From: an uncultured Zetaproteobacteria bacterium
GTDB taxonomy: Bacteria > Pseudomonadota > Zetaproteobacteria > Mariprofundales > Mariprofundaceae
Reading direction: 5' to 3'
Assembly: GCA_947311795.1 (NCBI GenBank)
Contig: CAMZLX010000008.1
Location: 1-18,698, forward strand
DNA length: 18,698 nucleotides
Part shown: in pieces, positions 7,510 through 15,232 of the stretch
How the letters are laid out: each line of letters starts with the position of its first letter
How positions within the stretch are numbered: position 1 is the stretch's first letter
The notes under the pieces: model-generated
What the model was told of the DNA's origin: nothing
The model's input: only the letters and a program-made list of their open reading frames with translations
Databases searched by the model: none
Program-made: the position numbers and the translations under genes

Positions 7510-8162
7510 TAAATTTTTTCAGATACACCCGTCATCACTTTCGATGTGAGTTGCATACCTTTTTTGACCACTTCAGGAAGTTTGGCTGCTCCCAAATCTT
7601 CTGCCAAATGCGCATGACCCAGCTCATCCGTTTTCATTTGCTCAATAATTGCTCTGCTTCGCACATCTTCTTCAGGTAAGTTTTGCAAATGCCCTTCTAA
7701 ATGAGACACCACTTGATATTCAGTTTCAGCCAAAAAACCTAAATTCCATCTGTCACCCACTGCACCTGCCGCCAAACCAATGGCAAATGAACCCATATAC
7801 CACAAGGGATCTAACTTGGATGGTTTCTCGCCCAATTCTTCTAACCGTCTTCTGCACCAGTTCAAATGGTCGGCTTCTTCTTCAGATGCATGTTTGAGTT
7901 TGTCTTTAAGCGTTTTATCTCGCGCAATCAACGATTGTCCATGATACAAAGCTTGGGCAGCCATTTCGCCTGCATGGTTCACACGCATCAAACCCGCTGC
8001 TTTTTTCTTTTGCTCAGCACTGAGCACATCATCACCTACTTCTGCAGCGGGATAATCGCGCTGCGTGGCTTGGGCGACAAAGATATTGTTTAATGTCTTA
8101 TCAATATGCCCAATCACCGTATCAGCCAAATTGTAATTACGAAAATCATCTTCTTTTTTCAT
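7509..8162 (-). CDS. coq7: Demethoxyubiquinone hydroxylase Coq7
   Basis: This di-iron monooxygenase hydroxylates 2-octaprenyl-3-methyl-6-methoxy-1,4-benzoquinol in O2-dependent ubiquinone biosynthesis, at the inner membrane. The ferritin-like iron ligands are present in four blocks: MRVNHAGEMAAQALYHGQ, EEEADHLNWC, ETEYQVVSHLEGH and EQMKTDELGHAHLAE, giving the E...ExxH...E...ExxH pattern. The hydrophobic FAIGLAAGAVGDRW stretch is typical of Coq7. I place the start at the ATG at 8162 (217 aa) because AGAAGGG lies about 8 nt upstream. A longer GTG start at 8186 would add eight residues without a ribosome site and would overlap the upstream gene. A Coq7 implies ubiquinone and an aerobic or microaerobic respiratory chain. 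It is 13 nt downstream of the barrel-protein gene. Confidence 0.95.
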   Translation of the reverse strand: MKKEDDFRNYNLADTVIGHIDKTLNNIFVAQATQRDYPAAEVGDDVLSAEQKKKAAGLMRVNHAGEMAAQALYHGQSLIARDKTLKDKLKHASEEEADHLNWCRRRLEELGEKPSKLDPLWYMGSFAIGLAAGAVGDRWNLGFLAETEYQVVSHLEGHLQNLPEEDVRSRAIIEQMKTDELGHAHLAEDLGAAKLPEVVKKGMQLTSKVMTGVSEKI

Positions 8163-8175
8163 TGAAATATCCCTT

Positions 8176-8778
8176 CTACTCATCACGCTCTACTGTACCG
8201 AAATTAAACACTATATTTATACTAATAACATCAAGTTTCTTTAAATACACAGAGTCTATCGCACTATGTTCCCATTCAATACGCATCATCCTCGCCTTTG
8301 AATCATAAAGGTTTAAGTTTATGCCAGCACCGTAAGCAAGACCCTGACCTGAATCCAACTTGGTATCACAACCACTTGATTGGCAAACTTCCCATGAGTT
8401 TATACCTACTTTTGCAAACAACTCATGTTTGCCAAATTCTTTTCTTGCAAGCGCAAATATACCCACATTAAACATCGCAAACAAATCGGTTCTCACACCA
8501 CTTTCAGTTGCCTTGAATTCTGGCACATCATGCATGCTTAATTCCATACCCAGATACGGGTCAAACCAATATCCAGCAAACACTCTTAAACCATAATTTG
8601 TATTATCAATTGAAGCTTTATTCGACACAGTTGGGTAGTCAGTCACAATCTTACTTTTATATACATCTGCTTTTGCCTGCCCAATACCTAGACCAAAATA
8701 CCCACCCTCATCACTCGCTGTCACATATTGAGGCATCAATAGTACCAAGATGAATATATATTTTATGTATCTTTTCAT
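8176..8778 (-). CDS. OmpA-like outer membrane beta-barrel protein
   Basis: A 200-residue protein with a signal peptide (KRYIKYIFILVLLMPQYVTA, then S-D-E) and a mature part rich in alternating aromatic/glycine strands: GGYFGLGIGQA, NYGLRVFAGYWF, YLGMELSMHD, LFAMFNVGIFAL, HELFAKVGI, LAYGAGINLNLY, MMRIEWEHS, DVISINIVFNF. This is the pattern of an 8-stranded OmpA/OmpX-type barrel without a peptidoglycan-binding domain. Two cysteines (VCQSSGC) in one loop may form a disulfide. The start is the ATG at 8778, 7 nt after AGGAG; the ATG at 8799 has no such site and lies inside an operator. Its promoter carries two palindromes, so expression is probably tightly controlled. The ligand is unknown. It is co-transcribed with coq7 and cmoM on spacing grounds. 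Confidence 0.8.
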   Translation of the reverse strand: MKRYIKYIFILVLLMPQYVTASDEGGYFGLGIGQAKADVYKSKIVTDYPTVSNKASIDNTNYGLRVFAGYWFDPYLGMELSMHDVPEFKATESGVRTDLFAMFNVGIFALARKEFGKHELFAKVGINSWEVCQSSGCDTKLDSGQGLAYGAGINLNLYDSKARMMRIEWEHSAIDSVYLKKLDVISINIVFNFGTVERDE

Positions 8779-8791
8779 GTTTATCTCCTTT

Positions 8792-8806
8792 ATGAACATC
8801 GTTCAC
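8792..8806. promoter_or_regulatory. Downstream palindromic operator O2 of the barrel-protein promoter
   Basis: ATGAAC-ATC-GTTCAC, a near-perfect inverted repeat of the same form as the upstream copy. It sits just 5' of the Shine-Dalgarno of the barrel-protein gene, at roughly +4 to +18 from the inferred transcription start. Centre-to-centre distance to O1 is 32 bp, about three helical turns, so two dimers could bind on the same face. Confidence 0.6.
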
Positions 8807-8816
8807 TGAAGTCCGA

Positions 8817-8845
8817 AATAAATATGAACGCTGTTCATTTGTCAA
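8817..8845 (-). promoter_or_regulatory. Sigma-70-type promoter of the barrel-protein/coq7/cmoM unit
   Basis: On the minus strand a consensus -35 TTGACA (8845-8840) is followed after 17 bp by a -10 TTTATT (8822-8817). The inferred start of transcription is near 8810, giving a leader of about 30 nt. The -35 begins only 17 bp after the stop of the upstream metallopeptidase gene. Confidence 0.65.
8824..8838. promoter_or_regulatory. Palindromic operator O1 in the -35/-10 spacer
   Basis: ATGAAC-GCT-GTTCAT is a perfect inverted repeat with a 3-nt centre and fills the spacer between the -35 and -10 boxes. A dimeric repressor bound here would block RNA polymerase. The TGAAC-N3-GTTCA form resembles operators of some TetR/AcrR-family repressors; that assignment is inference. 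No TetR-like gene is in the window. Confidence 0.65.
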
Positions 8846-8861
8846 TAAAAAAATAGAGAGG

Positions 8862-9581
8862 TTATGGGTATATTGTAAACTTTGTTGTTAACCAAAGAGG
8901 AACATGCTTACTATATTCTTTTAATAACAGTCGGTTAGCCTTATAGTCTTCGTCAAACAAGGACACAGCATGCCAAAAAGATGTAGAGTGGTTCAAGTGT
9001 TTCAGGTGGGTTAGTTCATGAATCAAAACATGGTGAACTAAAAAATCAGGTAAGAATAACAGACCTGCATTCAAGCTAATGTTTTTCTTTGCAGAGCAAC
9101 TGCCCCACCGCCCCTTCTGTAAACGTATTGCAACAGATTTATACGACACACCCATCTCTTGCGCCACATCTGCCAACCAAGGTTTTAAATGTTCATGCCC
9201 TTTATTTTTCACCCGCTTCATCAAGGTTTGACGCAATGCTTCCTTATCATGTAAATCGCCAGACAGTGTGAGGGTATCATCATGTTCAGTAAGCTGAAAA
9301 CGTTCCTTCACATCAATATAATGAACATCATATCTTTGTTTGATAGCAAGCAGTTCAATAACTTGCGGCGGTTTGATATTTTGCTGCTGTCGCTCAGGCA
9401 CAGCTCGCAAGTGTTTTAAAACCCAAGCCGTATGCTCATGTAACATATGTGGTACATGTCGTTGCGACAAGCGATGCGGCCACACAAGCTCAACCTTACC
9501 CACACTTGAAATTATAATGCGAGGACGTTTGGCGCGTTTGGACAGCCTAAGCTGCCATTCAAAAGGAATAGCTTGAAGCAA
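8862..9581 (-). CDS. YgjP-like (DUF45/M48-type) zinc metallopeptidase
   Basis: A 239-residue cytoplasmic protein of the YgjP/DUF45 family. It shows the family block RWGSCS (158-163), followed by a zinc-binding HELTH (His188, Glu189, His192), a likely third ligand His198 in NHSTSFW, and the N-terminal beta-rich region. No signal peptide is seen. The family has a gluzincin-like site, but substrates are poorly defined. The best start is a TTG at 9581, five bases after the dehydrogenase stop: the frame is closed upstream at 9609-9611 and the next ATG, about 46 codons in, would remove conserved N-terminal sequence. No good Shine-Dalgarno is present, so re-initiation after the dehydrogenase is likely. 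It is the last gene of the seven-gene run. Confidence 0.82.
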   Translation of the reverse strand: MLQAIPFEWQLRLSKRAKRPRIIISSVGKVELVWPHRLSQRHVPHMLHEHTAWVLKHLRAVPERQQQNIKPPQVIELLAIKQRYDVHYIDVKERFQLTEHDDTLTLSGDLHDKEALRQTLMKRVKNKGHEHLKPWLADVAQEMGVSYKSVAIRLQKGRWGSCSAKKNISLNAGLLFLPDFLVHHVLIHELTHLKHLNHSTSFWHAVSLFDEDYKANRLLLKEYSKHVPLWLTTKFTIYP

Positions 9582-9585
9582 CTGT

Positions 9586-10347
9586 TTATTTTTTAAGATA
9601 ATTTGCCATCAGCGCAAGCGAGATAAAGCGTGGTGTTATTTTTTGAATGCACCACAAAAGTTTATGCCGCCAACCGGGCACACAATAGCCGCCGCCCACT
9701 GCAAGCGTTTGCAGAGATGCTGAAATTATCTTGCTCGCAGGTGTACTCACCATATTACCTTTACCTTTGGGCGCACCCGACACATCCCTAAAACCTGTGG
9801 GTGATGGTCCTGGCGCGAGTGTAACCACCCTAACCTCACCTTGATGTTCTGCGCGAAGTGCTTCGCTCCAAAAAGTTAAACCCGCCTTCACTGCGGCATA
9901 CGTTGCCAAATAAGGTAGTGGTGTTTCAGCAGCCAGTGATGACACATTAATCATAAACCCATGATTGCGAATCAAGCAGGGTAACAAAGCGTGCGCCAAC
10001 ATCACAGGAGCGAGCAAATCAACACGAATCACATCGGCTTGCGCCACACTTTCTTTAGCAGCAAAAACACCCCACACCCCAAAACCTGCATTGTTCACCA
10101 AACCAATCATATTCAATGCAGTAAGCTTATCGATAAATGCTTCCACTTCTTTGCGTGATGATAAATCAGCTTGCATGCACATATGATTATCTGGCGATTG
10201 CAGTGCTGCATAGGTAAGCTGCATACGCGCCTTATCTCTTCCGTGTAAAATGAGATTATAACCCAATTGTTCAAGCTGAATGGCAAACTCAATACCAAAT
10301 CCACCCGATGCACCCGTGAGCAGAACCCATTGCTTTTGTTCAGCCAT
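9586..10347 (-). CDS. Short-chain dehydrogenase/reductase (SDR)
   Basis: A classical SDR of 253 residues with an N-terminal Rossmann fold. It has TGASGGFG (11-18) for the dinucleotide, NNAG (85-88), catalytic Ser136/137, and Tyr150 and Lys154 in YAAVK. HGRD after the second strand suggests NADP(H) preference. The C-terminal region (residues 200-253) contains hydrophobic stretches (HKLLWCIQK, FISLALMANYL) that could associate with the membrane, as in several YqjQ/DltE-like reductases. The substrate cannot be told from sequence. It begins 3 bases after the PHP gene stop and is followed 4 bases later by the YgjP-like gene, so all three are co-transcribed. Confidence 0.87.
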   Translation of the reverse strand: MAEQKQWVLLTGASGGFGIEFAIQLEQLGYNLILHGRDKARMQLTYAALQSPDNHMCMQADLSSRKEVEAFIDKLTALNMIGLVNNAGFGVWGVFAAKESVAQADVIRVDLLAPVMLAHALLPCLIRNHGFMINVSSLAAETPLPYLATYAAVKAGLTFWSEALRAEHQGEVRVVTLAPGPSPTGFRDVSGAPKGKGNMVSTPASKIISASLQTLAVGGGYCVPGWRHKLLWCIQKITPRFISLALMANYLKK

Positions 10348-10350
10348 GTT

Positions 10351-11175
10351 TCAGCTTAAAAACGACAACATATGTCTCTGCCGTTTTTCAAATGTGGAGA
10401 TTTGAGTAGCACCATACTTATGCAATAAATTTAGACATTCAGCCATCGCATGACCGACTTCATTCGGGCTATGCGCATCGGAGCCATAAGCAAAAGGAAT
10501 ATTTAGCTTTACTGCCCGTTCAACAATGCTCTCATGCGGATAAATTTCGCCTACAGGTTTACGCAAACCCGCCGAACTTATTTCCAGTGCCACATCTACT
10601 TTTTTAACAGCTTGAAGCATGGTATTTTCGGCTTCAAACACAGCCTTTGAACCTTGGGGTGGGCGATAGCCAAATTTCTTAATCAAATCAGGGTGCCCGA
10701 TAATATCAAATAACCCAGATGCAGCAGATAACTCAACAAGTTTAAAATAATCACAATAAGCTTTCTCAATATCACAAGTTTCAAAGCGCGAAGCTTCGTC
10801 AGGGTTATCAAAGCCCCAGTCACCAATAAAATGAACTGAACCCATTAAATAATCCCAGTCGTAATACTTGGCTAGATACTGGATGTAATCTTCAGCACCC
10901 ACATAATAATCCACCTCTAAGGCGGCTTTAATCTCTAATTGCCCTTGAAACTGGGTTTGTGCGGTTTCTAATTCTTCAAGAAAGGAATCCAATTCAGATT
11001 CATCCATACGCCATGCTTTATCAAAGCCATTGGGCATGGGTGAATGGTCAGACATACCAATCTCCGTTAAACCTGCATCCACAGCTGCTTGTGCATATTC
11101 AATAATCGTGCCCGTTGCATGGTTGCAACGTGGTGTGTGCATGTGATAATCAGGGATTTTTTTAAGCATCGACAT
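10351..11175 (-). CDS. PHP-domain phosphoesterase, histidinol-phosphatase-like
   Basis: A 274-residue PHP-family phosphatase resembling HisK/HisJ histidinol-phosphate phosphatases. The trinuclear metal ligands are visible: HMH (His11, His13), SDH (His44), GSVH (His115), GHPD (His161) and GSDAH (Asp233, His235). The N-terminal HTPRCNHA and SDHSPMP segments are as in HisJ. Its ATG shares a base with the stop of the CheA gene (TAATG), so it is co-translated with a chemosensory kinase rather than with his genes, which are absent. It may be a genuine His-biosynthetic enzyme carried along, or it may act on another phosphoester. No RBS better than the coupling is seen; an ATG two codons later is an alternative start. 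Confidence 0.85.
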   Translation of the reverse strand: MSMLKKIPDYHMHTPRCNHATGTIIEYAQAAVDAGLTEIGMSDHSPMPNGFDKAWRMDESELDSFLEELETAQTQFQGQLEIKAALEVDYYVGAEDYIQYLAKYYDWDYLMGSVHFIGDWGFDNPDEASRFETCDIEKAYCDYFKLVELSAASGLFDIIGHPDLIKKFGYRPPQGSKAVFEAENTMLQAVKKVDVALEISSAGLRKPVGEIYPHESIVERAVKLNIPFAYGSDAHSPNEVGHAMAECLNLLHKYGATQISTFEKRQRHMLSFLS

Positions 11176-13643
11176 TACTCAGAAATGTCTAACTTTTGTT
11201 CAACCCCGCGTTCTTTCACCATGTCAGGGCCAACCAAAGCTTTGACCGTAGAAATAATACTTGCTGCTTCAAGATGTTGTTTCACCATGTATGAGTCAGC
11301 ACCCACTTCCAAGGCACGCATTCTATCTTCAGCGCTTTCACGCGTGGAAATCACAATGATAGGTAGCTCTTTATAAGCTGCTTGGTTACGAATTTGACGC
11401 ACAAAACCAAAACCATCCAAACGCGGCATTTCTAAGTCGGTAACCAGCATGTCATAATGCCCAGATTGAAGTTTTTCTAAACCATCCATGCCATCAATCG
11501 CTGTATCCACAACAAAACCTAGGTTTTCAAAGATATTCTTTTCCACTTCCCTTGCAATCAATGAGTCATCCACAAGCAAAACATTAAAGCGGAGTTTATC
11601 TTCTTCAGCCAAACCAACTTCTAGGTCTTGGTCAGGAGCAGTTCTACCCATTTCTTTAATACCATAAGGCTCTAGCAACATCACCACACTACCATCTTCA
11701 ATAATGGTATTACCCATCAATCCCTGTGGCAAATATCGTTTAATATAGGGATCAAGGTCACGCACCATGATTTCGCCTTCACCAAGAAGCTCATCCACCA
11801 TAATGCCGACAAACCCTTCAATATGTTCCGCGACAATCACAAATGGTTCTTCTGATAGCTGCCCATCTTTTGCTAACATCATACGTCGCAGGTCCACAAT
11901 AGGAACTTGCTCATTACCATAAATTAAAAATTGCTTTCCACCTGTAGCTTCTCTAATTGTGTGCTCACTTACGGAAACAGCTTGGTCAATCATATGGGTA
12001 AGCATGCCGTAAGTTTGGCCACCAATCTTAAACATCAACGCATCTTGAACCGCTACACTGATAGGTACTGAAATAATAAAGCGTGTACCTTTACCGATTT
12101 CAGTTTGTATCCGAATCGTACCTGTTAAACGACGCACAGCATCTTGCACCACATTCATACCTATACCGCGTCCTGCAAGCGTATCTACCTCTTGCAGTGT
12201 TGAGAAACCAGGGCGGAAGATAAGCTCCATAATTTCAGCCGAACTCATCAAACCAATCTCGTCCTGCGTAGTTACGCCACGCTCAACAGCAACACGTTTA
12301 ATCGTTTCGGTGTCAATGCCTTGACCATCATCAGTCACTTCAATAACGACTTCACTACCGCTTTGCTTGGCAACAATCGATACTTGTCCTTGTTCAGGCT
12401 TGCCCGATTTCACCCGTTCTTCTGCACTTTCAATACCGTGGGCAACAGCATTGTTGAGTAGATGAACCAATGGCTCGACCAGCGCCTCTGTGACATTTTG
12501 ATCCATTTCAACTGAACTACCATCAACCACAAGGTTAACTTGCTTACCAACTTTAGATGCTACATCTCGTACGGCTCTTGGGAATGTTGAAAAAATCGTA
12601 TCCAGTGGGCGAACCATAAGCCCCAACACTTGGTCGCGCAGCTCTTTGAAAATAAGGCTGTTTCTTTCAGCTTGGTAGCGCGCTTCTTCAGACATTCTTC
12701 GTAAATGTTTCATTTGTATTTCAAGCATGTAATCAATCATGGAGGACGCTCTATCTTCACCTTGTGATTCAAGTAAATAACGTACTTTACGCCACTCGCG
12801 GCGCAAGGTCCGCAAATCTATCCTTGCTGACTGTAAGTCCCCTTCCACCTTTTTATTTCGGCTCTGCTCTGTACTGATTTCAACGACTTGATTCGACAAT
12901 TCTTGCATACGTTCTGCATCAACACGCAAGAAACGCCCAGAACTTTTACGCTGCCCAGAACCTTTTCCTTTATTTGCTTCAATATATGGTCTAAAAGCTG
13001 TAGGTTTTTCAGGCTTATCTTTTGGTTGTGAGACAAGAAAATCCAACTCATCTTGACTTAAATGTTTATCCGGCTTACTTGCTAACGTTGTATCTGCTTC
13101 ATGTTTTTGTTTTTCCTTTCTCTCCCTGACTTCTTCTGCACCAATCATAACTGGCACCTCAGAGGTTAAATCAAGCGCATCAACCTCAGCGGTTAATAAT
13201 TCTACAAAGCCTGTTTGTTCAGTCCCAGATTCATCAGCAATTTTATTATTTTCTGATTTTAAACTAGAAAGTAAAGCATCATAATTTTGTCTGGCACCTT
13301 CTTCATCCAGTAAGTCTTTGCTGTCAGGGTCCTCCAAGCGTTTATCAAGTAAGTCGTGGATATCATACATAAACTGTGTAGCTTTATCCGTACGCAGTTC
13401 AGGTGACTTTATTAGCAGCTCAACCAGATCCTCAAAAACATGCGCCACCGCACCTACATCATTCACACCAAGCATAAGTGCAGAACCTTTAATGGTGTGC
13501 GCATCACGACGAAGCGCGACTAAACCTTCCTCATTGAGTGTACCTGCTTCAAACGCTACCAAAGCTTGGTTAATAGAGCTCAAACGCTCACGTGCCTCAT
13601 CAAAAAATGATGCTATAAAGTTGGATAAATCAAAACCTGACAT
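11175..13643 (-). CDS. Hybrid chemosensory histidine kinase CheA with C-terminal receiver
   Basis: An 822-residue CheA-family kinase. Domains in order: Hpt (1-110) with phospho-accepting His49 in HTIKGSA; a charged linker (110-235) with no recognisable P2 domain; an extended helical dimerisation region (about 240-350); HATPase (about 370-525) with N-box LLNNAVAHGIE (Asn397/398), DDGQGID and GRGIGMNVV; a CheW-like coupling domain (530-665); and a receiver domain (686-805) with Asp692/693, phosphoacceptor Asp736 in VTDLEMP, Ser766 and Lys788. Single Hpt plus receiver is closer to FrzE/PilL-reduced types than to ChpA, which has many Hpt domains. It lies 16 nt after the chemoreceptor and is co-directional with CheW and the pilus ATPase. 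Its likely targets are the receiver on that ATPase and its own receiver. Confidence 0.93.
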   Translation of the reverse strand: MSGFDLSNFIASFFDEARERLSSINQALVAFEAGTLNEEGLVALRRDAHTIKGSALMLGVNDVGAVAHVFEDLVELLIKSPELRTDKATQFMYDIHDLLDKRLEDPDSKDLLDEEGARQNYDALLSSLKSENNKIADESGTEQTGFVELLTAEVDALDLTSEVPVMIGAEEVRERKEKQKHEADTTLASKPDKHLSQDELDFLVSQPKDKPEKPTAFRPYIEANKGKGSGQRKSSGRFLRVDAERMQELSNQVVEISTEQSRNKKVEGDLQSARIDLRTLRREWRKVRYLLESQGEDRASSMIDYMLEIQMKHLRRMSEEARYQAERNSLIFKELRDQVLGLMVRPLDTIFSTFPRAVRDVASKVGKQVNLVVDGSSVEMDQNVTEALVEPLVHLLNNAVAHGIESAEERVKSGKPEQGQVSIVAKQSGSEVVIEVTDDGQGIDTETIKRVAVERGVTTQDEIGLMSSAEIMELIFRPGFSTLQEVDTLAGRGIGMNVVQDAVRRLTGTIRIQTEIGKGTRFIISVPISVAVQDALMFKIGGQTYGMLTHMIDQAVSVSEHTIREATGGKQFLIYGNEQVPIVDLRRMMLAKDGQLSEEPFVIVAEHIEGFVGIMVDELLGEGEIMVRDLDPYIKRYLPQGLMGNTIIEDGSVVMLLEPYGIKEMGRTAPDQDLEVGLAEEDKLRFNVLLVDDSLIAREVEKNIFENLGFVVDTAIDGMDGLEKLQSGHYDMLVTDLEMPRLDGFGFVRQIRNQAAYKELPIIVISTRESAEDRMRALEVGADSYMVKQHLEAASIISTVKALVGPDMVKERGVEQKLDISE

Positions 13644-13659
13644 AAATTATACTTTAATC

Positions 13660-15183
13660 TTATACAAACTTTCTAAGTTGCTCAGCAACCATATTTAATT
13701 CAACGGCAGCCTCTTTAGAAACTTGCATTTGCGAAGCTGAATCTTGTATCAAGTCGGCAATAGTACGCATAGTTCCCTCAAATTCCTCTGAGCTATCACT
13801 TTGACGCTGCGTTGCCAAAGCAATGGTTCGCACCGCTTTACTGGTTCGCTCCGACATATTTTCCATTTTACGCAGTGCTTCACCTGCCTTCCGAGCAATT
13901 TGCACGCCTTTAGCCACACTCTCCAACCCTTTTTGCGTCACTGCAATAGACTCTTTGGTGGAGTCATGCACTTCATTAACCACAATTTGAATTTCTTCTG
14001 TAAACTCTCTTGCCCGTTCAGACAAACGCCTCACTTCACTTGCAACTACTGCAAACCGCTTACCAAATTCACCTGCCGCTGCTGATTCAATAGATGCATT
14101 CAACGCTAGTAAATGTGTTTCTTCTGCTATTTCCTGAATAGAGTCGACAGATTCAAGAATTTGTTCCGCTTTACGACCTGAGTCCGACACTTTTTCGGCA
14201 ATTTGCATTACATCTGTCCGAATCAAGCTCATATGACCAATCGCTTCTTGCACCGATGCACCACCTTCAACTGCCGCAACCGAAGTTGCCTCAGCAATGC
14301 GTTCCACACTGTTTGCCGTGGCTGCGATTTTTTTTGCTGCACCTGACATATCACCAAGCTCTTCTGTAACAAAAACTACTGTCTTCGCCTGTGTTGCTGA
14401 GGCAGTAGCCTGCCTATCCACGAAGGACAAAATATTTTCAGATGCACCTGAAATGTTACTAGAAGCGCTTGAAATATAATTAATCACCTTTTTCAAAAAT
14501 ACTCTATCAAGATTAAAAATCAGATAAAATACGCCTATAATAAAAAGGGCATTAAGCAGCATTAACTCGTTCATTTGCTCCTTTTTCGCCTCTGTCTCAA
14601 CTTCAAGCACTTCAGCCAGATGCTCAGCAACCGTATTGATTTTACCTTGCCCAACAAACACTAAACTTTCAGCCACAATCGTTAGACTACCTGCTTGATT
14701 AAAAGGTATTTTACCCGAGGTAATATCCTCAGCCAAAGTACGTACTTCATCCATGATTTTACGCACTTCTTTGAGTGCTTCATTATCATTTACACCTAAA
14801 GTTGTGAAACTTAACACTTCTTTATACAATATATTAAACTCTTTTACGGCTTCTCTTATCTTTTCAATGTCAGATTTATTCTTTACTAGCAAATAATCAT
14901 TGAGCGGCAGCAAAAACTTAGGAAAAATACCCTTAAATTGTTCAAGTTTTGTTTGCTGACCATGCAAGCTAGAAAGTTCATCTACACTTTTTGTTGCTTG
15001 AAATGATGTGTAACCGATTACGGCTAACAACACTACAAATAATAAAAGTGTAACTATCATTTTTCTTCGTGAAAAAGCTTTCAGACTAAATGTGCCGTTG
15101 CCATTCTTATCATTCCCTACTGGTGCGGCACTCTTATCTGACAAATCATTAACTGTATCTTTAACCATCTTTACTTCACTCAT
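13660..15183 (-). CDS. Methyl-accepting chemoreceptor, two transmembrane segments
   Basis: A 507-residue receptor. A cytoplasmic N-terminal tail of about 40 residues precedes TM1 (about 42-59); a helical periplasmic sensor of roughly 150 residues follows; TM2 is near 208-223. After TM2 a coiled-coil runs directly into the signalling domain, with no recognisable HAMP motif. The hairpin tip is well conserved (LLALNASIES, then GKRFAVVASEVRRL), though an arginine conserved in most receptors is alanine (AAAGE instead of AARAGE). The ATG at 15183 is chosen because GGAG lies 7 nt upstream; an ATG seven codons earlier has no ribosome site. It lies 49 nt downstream of cheW and 16 nt upstream of cheA. 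The sensed signal is unknown. Confidence 0.9.
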   Translation of the reverse strand: MSEVKMVKDTVNDLSDKSAAPVGNDKNGNGTFSLKAFSRRKMIVTLLLFVVLLAVIGYTSFQATKSVDELSSLHGQQTKLEQFKGIFPKFLLPLNDYLLVKNKSDIEKIREAVKEFNILYKEVLSFTTLGVNDNEALKEVRKIMDEVRTLAEDITSGKIPFNQAGSLTIVAESLVFVGQGKINTVAEHLAEVLEVETEAKKEQMNELMLLNALFIIGVFYLIFNLDRVFLKKVINYISSASSNISGASENILSFVDRQATASATQAKTVVFVTEELGDMSGAAKKIAATANSVERIAEATSVAAVEGGASVQEAIGHMSLIRTDVMQIAEKVSDSGRKAEQILESVDSIQEIAEETHLLALNASIESAAAGEFGKRFAVVASEVRRLSERAREFTEEIQIVVNEVHDSTKESIAVTQKGLESVAKGVQIARKAGEALRKMENMSERTSKAVRTIALATQRQSDSSEEFEGTMRTIADLIQDSASQMQVSKEAAVELNMVAEQLRKFV

Positions 15184-15232
15184 TCTATTACTCCATCTTC
15201 CCATACCATATTTAAAGTGATTTCAACAAAAC

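Noticed and set aside
8163..8186. Longer coq7 start at GTG 8186
   Set aside because: It would overlap the barrel-protein stop, has no ribosome site, and the ATG at 8162 has AGAAGGG at a good distance.
8779..8799. ATG at 8799 as barrel-protein start
   Set aside because: It lies inside operator O2 and would put seven residues (FIKEIN etc.) before a normal signal peptide; AGGAG supports 8778.
8792..8838. LexA-type (SOS) boxes
   Set aside because: GAAC/GTTC half-sites are present, but the centre is 3 nt, whereas the Gram-positive LexA box has 4, and the gene is not an SOS gene. A TetR-like operator fits better.
15184..15204. ATG at 15204 as chemoreceptor start
   Set aside because: No ribosome site before it; the ATG at 15183 follows GGAG at 7 nt.
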